DNA of 64,000 bases from Orthonyx spaldingii (Eukaryota; Chordata; Aves; Passeriformes; Orthonychidae), in contig VZTJ01004171.1 of NCBI GenBank assembly GCA_013397795.1, forward strand, positions 1,910,372-1,974,371. Direction: 5' to 3'. Below are positions 38,611-52,000 of this stretch, one piece after another. Within the stretch, counting starts at the first letter, position 1; each line of letters begins with the position of its first letter. A program made the position numbers and the translations under genes. The notes under the pieces were generated by a model. It was not told the DNA's origin. It searched no databases and saw only the letters and a program-made list of their open reading frames with translations.

Positions 38611-38651
38611 TTAGCTAGTAAGTAGTTTATGATTAATTAATCATTAGCTAA
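38611..38651. other. Nested AT-rich palindrome
   Basis: ATGATTAATTAATCAT (38629-38644) is a perfect 16-bp palindrome holding overlapping TAAT homeodomain cores. It is flanked by outer inverted arms TTAGCTA (38611-38617) and TAGCTAA (38645-38651). It may be chance in AT-rich DNA or a homeodomain/POU binding site. Confidence 0.4.
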
Positions 38652-41600
38652 TATGTTATGCATCTCTGTATGTTGAATATGTCTCTAACCTGTTTTTTCT
38701 TTCAATAAAGTTTTTATTAGTTCTTTAAGGTGCTTAAAAGATGAAAAATATTTTTAATGTGTGCTAGAATTCTCCAGGAAAGATCAAAGTACATGTTCTT
38801 TAACCTAAATTCAATAGATTTGACTTACATTAAAATTTGAAATTAGGTAGAGACTTCCAGTGAATGTCAATAGTGGGGGTTTTTCTTCTATTTATTACAA
38901 GGTTATGATAGACAAGAGCAATAAAAATTTCGTCTACGAATACCATTGTATAGCTGCATGACAAGCTCTTTCATGCCCTGAAAAAATTTCTTTCTTGTTT
39001 TTGTATTTGTTTATCCTGTGATCACCAGTGAAAAGAAGCCAGTAACATAGATGATTTGTTCTGGTTAACTCTCTAAGTGCAATGTATAAAGGTTAAAAGA
39101 TTGTTTGCTTTCTTAGGAGCTTCATTGTGATGACCTTAGAAGTAAATATACTTTTTTCTCCCAGATAGAAGGTTTCATTCTTCCTTTCTGTTAGAAACAA
39201 TATAGTATTTTTATTGCAGTATGTCTTAGTGGATGAATCTTTGAAATACATCTTACTAGATTTACTTGTCACAAAAGACAAATGTTAGGATGCGAAGGGA
39301 TTGTAACAGTAAGGCTTTTTAATTAGGAATTTTAAACCCCCAAACCCTATATATCAAACTTTTGACAGAACACTTGCTTGGTCAGTGTCAATACACCATC
39401 TTTTCCCATGTTTTTCTTCGAAAGCATTAGGCTCCAATTCTTCAAAAGCAGCAGTAACACTCTACGTGCCATTGGGAAATTGTGAACAGGAAAAACATCC
39501 TGTATTTTCACATCAGCTTTATGTATCAAAACTGCATGCATCTTTCACATCTGCCAGTAGACAGATGTGTGCAATTTCAAGTGCAAAAGTGCATGTGCCA
39601 TTTTTAGACTTTATGCAAACAGTGTATATCAAATTAGCTGCTTGTATAAACAAATACTCAACTCCATGCCTTGTATGCACGTCAGCTGAATGCAGTTACG
39701 CACAAATTTTCTTAAAAGCAAGCGTCTTTTATGCTCACTGCTTAGAAAGCTTGTCAGTGTCTGGAGGGTAGCGTGAATGTTGTCAGCATTAAAAAAAATT
39801 GATAGGCTGAGAGGGCTATTATGGAAAAAGTTAGTAGATAATATGTTGCTTGTTGGTCACACATGCTGAAAGTACCAGAGACTGAAGTGGGAGAGTGTGT
39901 TCGTATTCTTAAGGACTTCCCCCACCACTGCCAATGAAGAGATTTGTTAATGAATGGAAAAATTTCATTAACAAGTTGCCTCCTTTAAAAACTAACTGAA
40001 CTTGCAAATGATCAGAATAGCATTTGGCATATCATTAATACAGGATGAGTAAGTCTTAGAAAATTTGAAGGATTGGTTCATGCAGTTCCAACAAAAGTAC
40101 TTTAGAATTCGGGCTTTTCTTTGGTAGCCTGCGCCCCTTTGGTCTCTTTTCATTTTCTTGCTCTCTGTGTAGACCCTTTACATTTTTTCCAAACCTCCCC
40201 CCACCCGTGTTCAATAGCTAATCTGCTAAATTCATGCTACAACTGCCTCATTGAGTGGATGCGTTGTTCTGCCCGCTTCGTACCAGCTTTGTTACTGTGC
40301 AGTATTTTTCAGCTGTTTGTGCTCATTACCATACAGCTGGTATTTAGAGGAGAGAGGGAAGCAGGCAGAAGCTTTAGTGTCTGCAAGTATAAGAAGCTCT
40401 TTTGCAAATGGGGTACTGGCAGATGGGGCATGTGTTTAAACGGGTTTTGCTGATAGCAGACTGCATTAAAAATCATTCTGAGAAAGTCTAAGGTCAGCCC
40501 CATGAATTCAGAACTTGAGAGGTATTCAGCTTTTGGAAGACCTTTATAGAATATTAATTAACCCAGGTCCATGAAAGTGACAAGTGGATTGTTTGCAAAA
40601 ATGTTGGCTACTATCCTGCTGCCCCCACTTTACGGTTCATTTCCTTCAGCATCTCCTGATTTGGTTTGTGGGTTTTTAAAAAAAACCATAGGACTGTGTA
40701 TACTGTGTTTATGGTCAGGGAAACAAATGAGTGAACAAACAGTAAAATCCCAGACCTCATGAAAGGAAAAATAATTTTCCTTTTGATGTTATGACTGAAC
40801 TTCCCATTATGTACAATTATATAAACCTTTGCCAGAAGCCAACCCTTTACATATACATGGAAATTGATTCTCTTGCTAGCAGAGTGGATAGCACTGCACT
40901 GGCCGAGGTGATCTGAAGAGATAATTCAACAAAGTTTGTGTCTAGAGCCAGTACATCTTCTGCTGGCTCTACTATCGTAGCTGAGAAGGGAGAACAAGCT
41001 TTTGGGCCCTGAGACTGCTCTTCCAAGCCTGCAATGGAAGCAGGAAATTATGAGGCTAAGTGCAAGCTGAGAACAGGTGTTCTGCATTTAGACATATAAG
41101 TTAATAATTTACTGTCTGAAATACAAGGTAATTGGTATGTGCTAGCACAGCTCTATGCGGGTCTAGTTCATGGCCCTTGTAACAGGATCATCTAATTCCT
41201 GGCTTGCTTCTGGAATTCGGTGCATTTCGGCAGTGCTCTGACCCCTTGGGACACCCAGGGGTGACTAAGCAGTCGCCTCGCACAGATGGAGTACTCTGAC
41301 AGCTGATGAAGGATGGAAACACTGGTGGGTTAACATTTCTCGGAGCACCCACCCAGTCTCTGACCCTCTCAGTCCTAATCCTCCAGGACGAGCTACAGAA
41401 TGCTTTCCAAAGCATTGACCCTGGGACAATAAAACCATAGACTCAATAGAGCTATTGATTTCATGGGATGCTATAATCTTGGGGTTCTTTCCCCTTGTTT
41501 TACCTCTTTCTTTCCCGTTGGAGACAAACTCCTCCTTCATTACTAACACTGCCCTTCCTGCTCAGTGGGCACCAGAAAGTCTCAGATGTATGCCTAAACT

Positions 41601-44580
41601 GTATACCCTACCAGGTATACCTGGACTTTTACCAGCTCAGCATTTTGGTCTCCCCCCCTTCCCCTATCCCAGCTATATTATTTGGGGTAGTGAAAGATAC
41701 TGCCACTACCCATAAACCTTCCTTTACTGATAATAAGGAGGCATGGCTCATTTGTAGATGTTGGTGCTGCAGCACAGCAAATGACTGTAGTGTGTAAAGC
41801 CATTGCCTGGCAGTGAGAAGCTCTTATTCCAGATCAGTTAACAGATGTATGTACAATTTAGGCCAGATTTTTATGTTCTTGAGAGAAGAAATCGAGATGC
41901 TTCTTACCTACTTAACTATTGACCAGAGTTTTATTTCAAGAATAGTTACAAAACATCAAGAGATTTTAAAGAACAGCACTGTTCAGCTGCAAAATACCAT
42001 TGCTTCTCTATAGTGTGAGCTTGGAAATGTGATGTGAAGAATTCTGCTTTGAATGAGTTAGTGATCACATTCAAAATTACATTGAGGACATTGAAGATTT
42101 AAGCATGGCTTTATATGTGTTTTGAGTTGCAAGTTAAATGCTGTTCACTGGTTAGCTTCCACATCTGAGGCACATTCACTCTGTCAAAAGCCAAGTGGGG
42201 AATTCACTAACTGCAACTTGTTCAAGCTCTTTAAATCAAATATAATTTATTAGAGTTTTTCATGTGTATTGAAGTACAGCAAAAAAAGTAATGGCCAAAG
42301 TAAGACCCTGTTGTGATAGCTGCTGGAGCAGGGATAGTTCCCCTCCACCCCCTGAGTTTATAAACTCCAGCATCTTACCTTCACACATCTGTCTTCCAAT
42401 GCAGTTATACGAAGGTACAAGAAGAGGTTATGAACAGCTGCCATCTTCTGAATCCAGCTGTGCTGCCTGGAGGCTTTATTTGCACACCTCTGCCTCCAGC
42501 CCACCTTCCTGCTTTCTCTCTCTTTCTCCAGTACTGCCTAGTAGTGTGCCAGAAGTTATTTCCTCCCTTCAGCTTTGCTGGCAAATGGATCCTGTAAATG
42601 ATCTAACTTGCTTTAGGGAAAGTTAGTTAAGTTTAAAAGGCTATCAAATGTGATTTAAGCTACCTGGAAAATGTTTTGCATGAAGGAGATGAAAGAGCAG
42701 CAGAGCTCTAAGGTCAGTAACCTCTTGCAGAAAGGTGGTGGAATACCCAGGGGTTAAGTGTCTTTAACTGGCCAGGTGAACGTGTATCTGTGGTGCATGA
42801 AGAGCAGATGTAAGAGCTGCTGTCACTGTAAAGGCCCTCCTGCAACTGCCTGTGCTAGTATCACTACTTTGATTAAAAATCACATGCCAGAGGTTGTAGA
42901 CAGACGTTTGCTTGGCTAAAATCCATGGCACTGGAAACCTTCATCTCTCCCAGGCAGGTTCCTATTGCCCCTTTGGTGGTAATTATGGCCTCACTGGAGC
43001 CAGCAGAGCTCCCATACTGGCTGTGGAGCAATCAGCCAGAAAAGCTTAGCCAATTTAAATGGGTGATTTGCACTAACCCAGCTAATTTCACATAAAGTGG
43101 ATTTATTGTTGCATTGGTTCTGCAGTGGGGACAGTAGCATCTTCTGTTGGCACAGCTAAACATAGGGGAGCCATGGTACAAATGCTGCGTGGTGTCCGGA
43201 TGTGATGAATGGGCAGCTCCTTGAGTAAGGACCCCACTCAGCGCTGTGCCCAACCTTGTGGCTTCAGTTCAGATTTCCTGTGAGGTGGCCTGATGAGTAG
43301 AGATGAACAGAAGACTCTATAAGTATTTTTCAGAAGTCCTTTTAGTTAAGTTAAGAAGGACAACTGTAAATTAATGGGGCAGTTTGTTCTTCCATAGCAG
43401 AAAGCACTACGTACTTTTCAGGCTGTGCATAGGTGGTAACAGGGAACTTTATCATCTGAGTCTGGATGTTTTTAGGCATCATGTAACTTCAATGTTAATT
43501 TGAATTGTGTAAAACTGATTCAGTGGGAATATTTGGATGGTAAATAATTTAAGCTTTTCCTGTAACCTAAGTCAGAGTGCATAGGTAAGTTTTTCATGAT
43601 AAATACAAAATGATTAAATTTGTTGTACAAGTTAGAAACTTCCAGATCTATGATATCATCTTTGTATTTGTGGTAGCGAATCTCAAATGGCTGAGATTTG
43701 TGAAAAGTAAATCTTTACATATTCAAGGTCTGAGAATTGCCTCTGAAAACCTTTTCTGTGTTCCTACCTTAAATCTTTTGAAAGGTGTCCTTTGCATTGT
43801 AATTTTTATAGGTGTATTGTTTGTTATTTTCCACATTATTTAAAAAGCGATACATGCAATGACTAATGTTTACCTAAAGGCTAATAAACGTTTGGTGCTC
43901 AGAACAGATGCACAGGTTTGAATGCACTCAGAGATCTCCAGCTGTCACAAAACACATGAGTTTTGTGATAAACCTTATTGTAGGATCTAAAGTGCCCATG
44001 AGGTAATACATGCATTAAAAGCTACAAGAAATTTTCCTAATAAGCAGATGGAGAGCAGGCACCATTGTGGATGACATAGAATTAAGCTCCATCCAAAATC
44101 TCATCCCACTAAAGATATTTTATACTGATTTGTTTCAGAGAAGTTCATGATAAAACCTTCAGTGAACTGAAAACAGTGGAGAAATCAATGTAATGAGCAA
44201 TCAACATCTGAAGCAACTGACTGGCAATGAGAACACATCAGAGACACTTTTCAGAGAAAGGATGGAAATTACTGAAACTTCACAGTGTTTAGAGACATTG
44301 TGGTTCTGTCTTTGTCATGATGGGGTCCTGGATCTCCTCTACTGGATGCTTCATTGCGTTTGCAACCCGTGGGCAAAACCTAATTGTCAGTTACTGACAA
44401 CAGAGAATGTCCTCTTGAAGTTTTTTGCTTTTGTGAAAAGATTTTCTGCTTCCCTAGTAATAGACAGGCTTTTAGCTCAGTTTTTCCATTGGGAATGTTT
44501 CTGCTTTGGAGAACTTTGCTGATGAGCCTTCAGTGTTGAGGTTTGGACAAATCATCCAAACCAGTGAAGTTATCCAGTTT

Positions 44581-44595
44581 AAAAAAAAAAAAAAA
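44581..44595 (+). repeat. A15 homopolymer
   Basis: Fifteen A residues following CCAGTTT. No associated retroelement is recognisable. Confidence 0.9.
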
Positions 44596-46040
44596 GACAT
44601 CAGTCCTATATCCCTGGAGCCTGTTTTAACAGCTGTACTTTAAACTCAAGAGCTCAGTGAAGCTTCAAGATGAATCATTTTTGATGCTTAGTATTAATTA
44701 GGAAACCTTCTCCAAAAAATGAGGCAAATTAAAATAATTAGGAAATTGTTGTGGTGTTGGCCCTTCATGTGTATTGTTGAAACACAAGCATAACAAGGTG
44801 TATGGCAGGTGGAAATACCATAAGGCAAGATGTACCTGCAACAGTATAAAAGTCCTGAAGGAAGGCACTTAGTAGCTTTATTCACCAGCCTTGCAGGAAT
44901 CCACTTTGCTGACATATGCCCTTCTCTAGTTTTGCATTGGCGCCACTCTCTTCAGTTTTACTCATTGAGTCACCAAGTAGCTGTCCATAAGTTTGTTTAA
45001 ATAAAATTCTTGGATGTTATCCTGTAAATATATTATGTAAAGCTGTGCAGAAGTCACAGGTGCTCTATTTTTATCTTGCTTCAGGTCTTGAGCGATCCCT
45101 GGAAATATGTTCAGGTTACAAAGGATCTTAGGTAAAAATTCAGAATGAAATTATACAGCATGTTGCTATAAAGTCTCTTAAGGAAGTCTTTTAGCATAAT
45201 CCCAACCCATCTACTGTTTTCTTACTGTGTGTATGACTAGTGACTGTTAAAGTCACTTCTGTTGCTGTGTCCTACACTTGGTTTTGGGAGGGAAGAAAGT
45301 CATAATTCACATTAGTTTTGGATATGTATGAATGGAAAACTGAATAAAATGGATGCATTTTTTCAGCCTGTCATGGTTCCCAGTAAGTGGGGTGGATAAT
45401 GTGTCAGAGAAGTCAGCCTGATGGCCTACACTGAAAGAGAAAACCACGGGGAGTGAGTTGTTCTCTGAGAATAAAATTGATAAAAGAATTGAAAATGGAC
45501 TTAATTCAAAATAGGAATTGCAAAGAAACAAATACCCTGTCCCCTCTGAAGACAATATGAGAAATACAAAGATATCCCCCATTTGTGAAACAGACAAATC
45601 ATTATGACAGATGTCAGCTGCAAATAATGGAAAGCAGTTATTCTGGTCCTTGTGAGTTTAGGCACTGTATACCAGGAAGAGCAAGAATACACACTCCATT
45701 GGCTGCAACACAGGGAGACACTGATGTCTTGAAACTATAGGTAATAGATTTATTCTGAAAACATCATCTGATGAGGAATTTCTGAGTAATAGCCGTCACG
45801 GGTTCAGCTATTTCCAAGGCAGAAGGATAGCCACCTTCCTCTTGGTGACAGAAATTTCCTGTTGCAGAGTGTGCTCTAAATCAGATGAGAAATGTACTTC
45901 AGACAGCATGGTTTACCAAGCAGAAATTGAATTTTGGGGTGACACCTGATCTGTGGGTACTCATGCTCCCTGGTAATTCACTCAATAGGTTGCTGGTTGA
46001 CCTTTTTACCTCAGAGGAATGGGCAAGGGACAGCAATAAG

Positions 46041-46073
46041 ATGATGATGATGATGATTATTATTATTATTATT
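46041..46073 (+). repeat. Compound (ATG)5(ATT)6 microsatellite
   Basis: Five ATG units run directly into six ATT units. The two motifs differ by one base, which suggests that one arose from the other by substitution and slippage. It produces the M/I run at the end of the 45885-46076 frame. Confidence 0.95.
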
Positions 46074-49000
46074 TAGTCTCCCTAGTAGTCAGGATTTACG
46101 AGAGAGTGGTCTCACAAAGCTGGCAATAATCTAGGTGCAATATGTCATTTTTTCAGAGCAGGACTAGCACAGACAACTGCTATTCAGGCTGATGAAGATG
46201 GTAGTGAACTAGCTTCATGTTTCTGCCTCACCAATCAGATCTGTTATTTCAAGGCTCTTTTCAGTGCTATCAGATTCAAAATGGGGATTAACATTTGGAC
46301 CTGAAAATGCTCTTTTGCTCTGAAACTCCCCTATACTTGGGGAATACAAAAAATGCTCAGTTTAATTGCAGTAAGTTCTATCAGAAGGGGTGTGAGAAGT
46401 CAAAGTTCTTCACTAATGTATTTCTCAACAAAAATCAAGATAGACACTTTTGGAGATTTTAACATGAACTGTGTTTTCCTTTTTCCCTCTGTGAGGACCA
46501 GTGCAATGGTAGGACTGCATTTTCAGTCCTTCCAGCACAGCACCAGTTGATTCTCTGTGGGAGTTGTCATGTTTCTTATCCGTTAAAGCAGACCCCTTAA
46601 TAGCTCCTATCACAGTCAGGCAAGCTTTAGAAGTTCAGAGTGTCTCTTATGAGACCTGGTATTATACATCTAATTCAGACAAGTATGTCTCGCAATCACT
46701 ATTGCATTGTTTCCAAAGAAAATACAAGAATTATCCTTTCCTCTCTGACGCATCAAAGCCCAGCTCATAGGAGAGCTAAATCTCCTGGCAAGAAGGTTGT
46801 GGTAAGATTTGCTATTCAGCTCTGCATCAGCCAGTGTGCAAAAGCTGACTAAATACCATTGGATTGACTGTCAACATTTAGCTGTGCATTCCTGACATAC
46901 TTTTTGTCTTTGATGTGTTCCCTTTAGAAGGGGTATTGCATAGCTTATATACGATCTTTACAATGCTTTTGGTTATTGAAGCTCAAAGAGGGTTTCTTTT
47001 TTCTACATTAGGTAGGAAGAACTACTATTGTCACCATCTGTAGGCAGTAGGATGAGTAAAAAAGGAATTTCTTTTGAGTAACAAGTTTTCTGCTGTGGAC
47101 TCATTGTAAAAAGCAGGTCCACCCAAAAACAGGGAGATCAGTATTAAAGGTTTGGTTCTGTTTTGTCCGAAGATGTTCTCTGTGCTGTGAAAAATAAGTG
47201 GGGGAATTTTAGCCTGGAGGTTAGGATATAGTTAACCTTGACTGTAGAAACTGTCACATGGTGGGAGTTCCGGAGAGCACGATGAATGCATCTTTGATGC
47301 CAGGTCTGATTTGCCTGTAATTTCCATCTACCATCTGGCATTGAGGGCCCCACCTGAGGTAGGAGGCTGGAAGCAGGACCACCCCAGTCAGCTGTGGCTG
47401 TTTTTAACATTGGTATTGGAGTTTGGAGGCGTGAGCTTTGTTCCTGCAAAGGGGAGAAGCTTTGAGGCCAAAACAGAGATTTTGCAGCTGCTTTTCCCAA
47501 AAGGGAGGTCTTGTCTCCTGTTTCAGTTTAAGCAGTGTTGAAACTACAGGGAAGAATCCAGTCTGCTGTCTTCTGTCCCCCTTGTAGTGGTGACACATGA
47601 TGTTGGCCGTAGATTTGTTTTGTGGTGAGAGCCACTAAATTTTTTGAAGTCTTCATTCTCTAGAAGTGTATTCAATATCTGAAGGTGTATTTTTAAGAGC
47701 AAAAATGCCCTTTTAATTAAAATGTGAGGTTATAATAATGACTTTCTGCTTGGCAAATAAGTAATTTGCATCAAGCCCCAACTTAAAACATAGCGCTTGG
47801 AGCACCATGAATACAAAATTCTATCCTTTCTTATCCCATGTGTAGGAGGAATCTATCATAATTGCAGATACAATGAAGCAGTGGATTTTGACATTTTATT
47901 AAAGTTTGGACATGTAATCACTCTTCAGTGTTCTGTTCAAAGGAGCCTCAGCAGAAAATAGCATAAAATTACCATGCACTGATAATGGAGAGAAGCATTG
48001 AACTTCAGATTTACGCTCTCATTACTTGTTCCATCACATTCTCAGTTCTTTGTTGTGTTGTCTTTATGGCTTCTGGTGTTCTGAGAGTAAAATTCCCATT
48101 CATTTTTGAAATTCTAAAAGGACATAAATAATAAGGGCTGAATTCCAATATGACATGGGTTAACAAAAATATAGAAGTTCTTTACTCTCAGCTCTCAAAA
48201 GCAAAGCTGATATATTTTCCTACTGTTTTCTTTTGATTTCTTTTCCAAACATGCAGGAAAAGTTAACTGTCTCTGAGAGCTGAGGTAGATGTTGTGTTAT
48301 ATTTCTCTGTGGTAAAGTTCTTATATATTTTTTAAATACTAGCATCAAATTCTGGGCTCTGATTATAAACAAAGTCACTTTCTTTTTTAAAGTTACTTTT
48401 GTAATTACTATCATGAGGATTTTGCATATAAATAGTTGTATAAGTTGCCTTTTTCAAACATCTTGGCACAAGAAACAGCTAAAGTGGAAGAAAAATTGTT
48501 TATGGGGAGAGAGAAACTTTCTAATCTCAAGAGAAGTGTACCATGTTTAGAGAAAAGCATGTTTTTACCAATAAAAGAACTATTAAATAAATCCACTACC
48601 TTCAGGTAAGTAATAACTTTTCACCTCATGCAACTGCTGCAACCAACAAAAAAGTTGTTTACTATTATGACTTTGCTAAAATAGGTGGGAAAGGAATTGC
48701 CTGTTCTGTTTAGTTACTGGTGAGCAGAAAAAAGAAAAAAAAAAGGATATTCAAACAGAAGTTAAAAAAAAAAAAAGACACAGAGAGAAAGAAGATTGTA
48801 AACTCTTTGTACTGTCTTAGACTTTGTACTTTTTTGTATATTTGAACCTTCCCTCCCAGGATTTTTTCATTTTGCAGGTTTCCGTGCATGAGTGGATTTC
48901 TTAAAGAGCTTGCACATACAGCCTTTAGAGGTGTCCTTCAGGTCAGTTAGATGGTCTCAACTTCTGTAAACAGATTAGGCTTTGTCAAAGTTTTTAGTTT

Positions 49001-52000
49001 TGGGGTTTTTTTGTGAGGGAGGTATTGTCATCTGTGATGGCTTATCTTCATACAGGCAAATCACATGGATGATGACTATGCCTTCATGATAGCATACAGA
49101 GATGTTTTGGTTAGACAAAAAAGTGAGTATGGTTCTCTTCTGCCAGAGTACTTTTCACAGAAGTGATGATCTCTTGTGTAGCAGCTTTGCTGATGTAACC
49201 ATAAAGCTTTACAGCTTGGAAAGTTCTAATTTTACCTGCTATTTCTCAGCTAACCAAACACTTCACTTGGTTACAGGTAAGGTGGGCAAAGAGCACTTGT
49301 GTTGACAAAGAGTTCAGTCTTAGCAAGAAGCTGTAGCAACTCAAGATACTATTTTATCCAGCTGTTTCTGGGTGCTCTGCTCCCATGGCACAACCGGTAG
49401 AAGGAATACACTAATGACCCACAGCCACGTGTCTGCAAAATCCAGAAGTTTAGTTTACACCACTGCAGTCACTGGGAGACGTGTGTTGAATTCTTATAGA
49501 TTGTTTGCCTAGGTAAGCTCAGGTAAACTACCCCTCTGTTTAAGGGAAATGCCCTCTCAGATCTGCTGGCAATGTTGTTTGTCAAAATGAAATATTTTAA
49601 ATAGTAAGGCTCTGCCAACCTGGCTTGTTTGATTGGAGTGGATTAGGTTGGGCTGTTCGTACAAGAGGTGCTGTGCAGGTGGGTACAGGGGGCTGCAGAG
49701 GAAAGGATGAGTGACAGACAACAGGCAAGCCTGTTACCCCCTGGGGCACGGTGAGCACTGCTTCCACCCGTGCAGCAGAACTGAGTGTCAGCCTGGAGGG
49801 TAGTCACATTCCTGGGGAGGCCCTGTTGTCATCACTACAGCAGGAGCAAGGGCTCAGTAATAAAATTGTCTTGTCAATTAGTGTGGCAGTACAAGGTCTG
49901 TGAAAAGTGGTGAAAGAAATGTGTGATTTGAAGATACTGTAGATATTCATCAATGGGTTTGGAGAACACACCCTCATTAATAAAAGTCAGTTGGTTTTGA
50001 AGTTGAAACTTTTATGTGAGTGCAGATGCATGTTATTAATCATGTCTGAGCAGAATGATTTCACTGGGAGACCTTTCTGTCTGGTGAAACCAAAACCACC
50101 TCCAAAAGACATCAATAAAAAGTTACTAGAGTTTGTTCTCTGATGTATCATTTTATGCCTGTAGAATGAAAGTGCAGTTTCATTTAGTTGTCCTAACTGA
50201 TAGTAAGGGAATCATTGTGGAGCAGGCTTCAGAGCATGTAATCAAGGGTTCCTGAAAAGTTTATGCTTTATCTGCTAGCAGTATTAAACCTCTTGCTGCT
50301 GTTTCTCACTGCTTCTCCAACCTGTGTCATACAGTGAGAAAGCAAGGGGCCATGAATCTAAGCCTTCACTTCAACCAGCTGCTGTTAGCTGTCTGCAAGC
50401 TGACCCCATGTATATTTACTAACACGTAATTCTTAGCAGAACTTAGGCCTCTGGCATATCTATCCTCTGGTTATGTTACTACAGTTTTCCCTTCACAGGA
50501 CTAAGATGTTGCAGAAAGTCACACGTAGCAACACTAGAAACGGAACTCATGACTCCTTTTAAAAAAAGAAAAAGATAAATTAGACCAGAGGCTCATTTAT
50601 TCAACTAACTTGTCTTTTGAACTGAATAATTGAAATGTGTTTTAGCACTGCTATTTGTGTATCTATCTGTTGAAAACACATATGGAACAGATGAGTTGGC
50701 ACGTCCCATCTCACAATAGGGGATTTTAGTGTGTATATGTGTGAATGAGCTGGAATTGCCAGTATGGGAGAAGCTCCTGTAACTGCAACAGTGGATAGCA
50801 AACACAACTGAATTTTATGACAGATGTCCTGATGCTGGATTAAGTAATTTACCTCTAGAATTTCTCAAAGAAAGCTGCTCTTGAAGCCAGGTATGCCACT
50901 CTTGGCAGGTATTGGATTTGGGAGGTTTTAATGGTCAAAGCAGCAGTAATATGGGCATACAGAATATCGGGTCAAATCCTGGCAGTACCACGAGGCCCCA
51001 GTGAATTCAGAGCACTTACCCTACTGTTAGGGAATCCAATGTATTTTGGCTTCTGTGATTCTGACCAGTTGGTACTGTGAACATGTCATCTTCCAGCTCA
51101 GCTAAGTTGGCTGAATAAGCTGCCACCCTTTGGGCTACTTGCAGGTATTTGTCATGCATCCTGCCAGCAGACTTCTGCTGTTTTATATCTGCCACTTAAG
51201 CCACTCGTGTCATCACTTCTTAGGCCTGTTTAAGGGGGAAAACGTGCATTTATTGCCAAAGATCTACTACTATAAGTAGTTGTATAAACCAATTTATCTC
51301 GCTGACTGAAATCTGTTAAGGAGGGGAGAGTAATCTCTTTTAGTAAAGCTATATCCAGCAGAGAATATGTCCATGGCTTGCCATTGTGAGAGCTGGTTTT
51401 GACAAGTTTGTTTCAGAAAAGCTTATGAAAGGTATGCTGTCTTACAGTAAAGAGTACCTGTAGAGAGGTGTGGGCATTTTGCTGCTGGAGCAGACAGGCC
51501 TCTGATCTAGAATTGTTCTTGATGCAAAGCATGTTTCGTTGCCAGTGGTCATCTTCACGTAGATTCGAAGATGGGATTTGAACTGGTAAAAGGACAGTAT
51601 CCTCTGCTTCGGAAAGATTTATTTCCTTGTCAGCTGTGGTTTTCTACTGATGTTGTCTAAAGTCGTCCACACTGCTCTGGATAGAGGCATGGATGTGGAG
51701 AGTGTGCGCTTGCAGACTTGGTGTTCCCAGGCATGGCCCCAGAGTTTGTTTACAACCAAAAGGTGGGAATGGAAACATGAAGAAGCAGTTTTGATTCCTA
51801 GCCAGGTTTTTAGTCTGTTTCAACTCTAGGTTAAGCCCTCAGCTTGTGAGCCCCTTGGTCCATTTGGTCCCTTTGAGCTAGGGTCTTTACCCAGTAGACA
51901 AAGTAGTTCTTAGTTTGAAAGGGCAATCTTATTATGAGGAATATTGATGTTATTTGACAAACCTTTGTTATACACATTGAGCTGTCTGTTTTCTTCCTTT

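Noticed and set aside
47144..47500. 118-codon minus-strand frame
   Set aside because: No family resemblance and competing + frames over the same bases.
51551..51600. Possible minus-strand tRNA gene
   Set aside because: A B-box-like AGTTCAAATCC exists on the minus strand, but no A-box at the right distance and no cloverleaf can be drawn.
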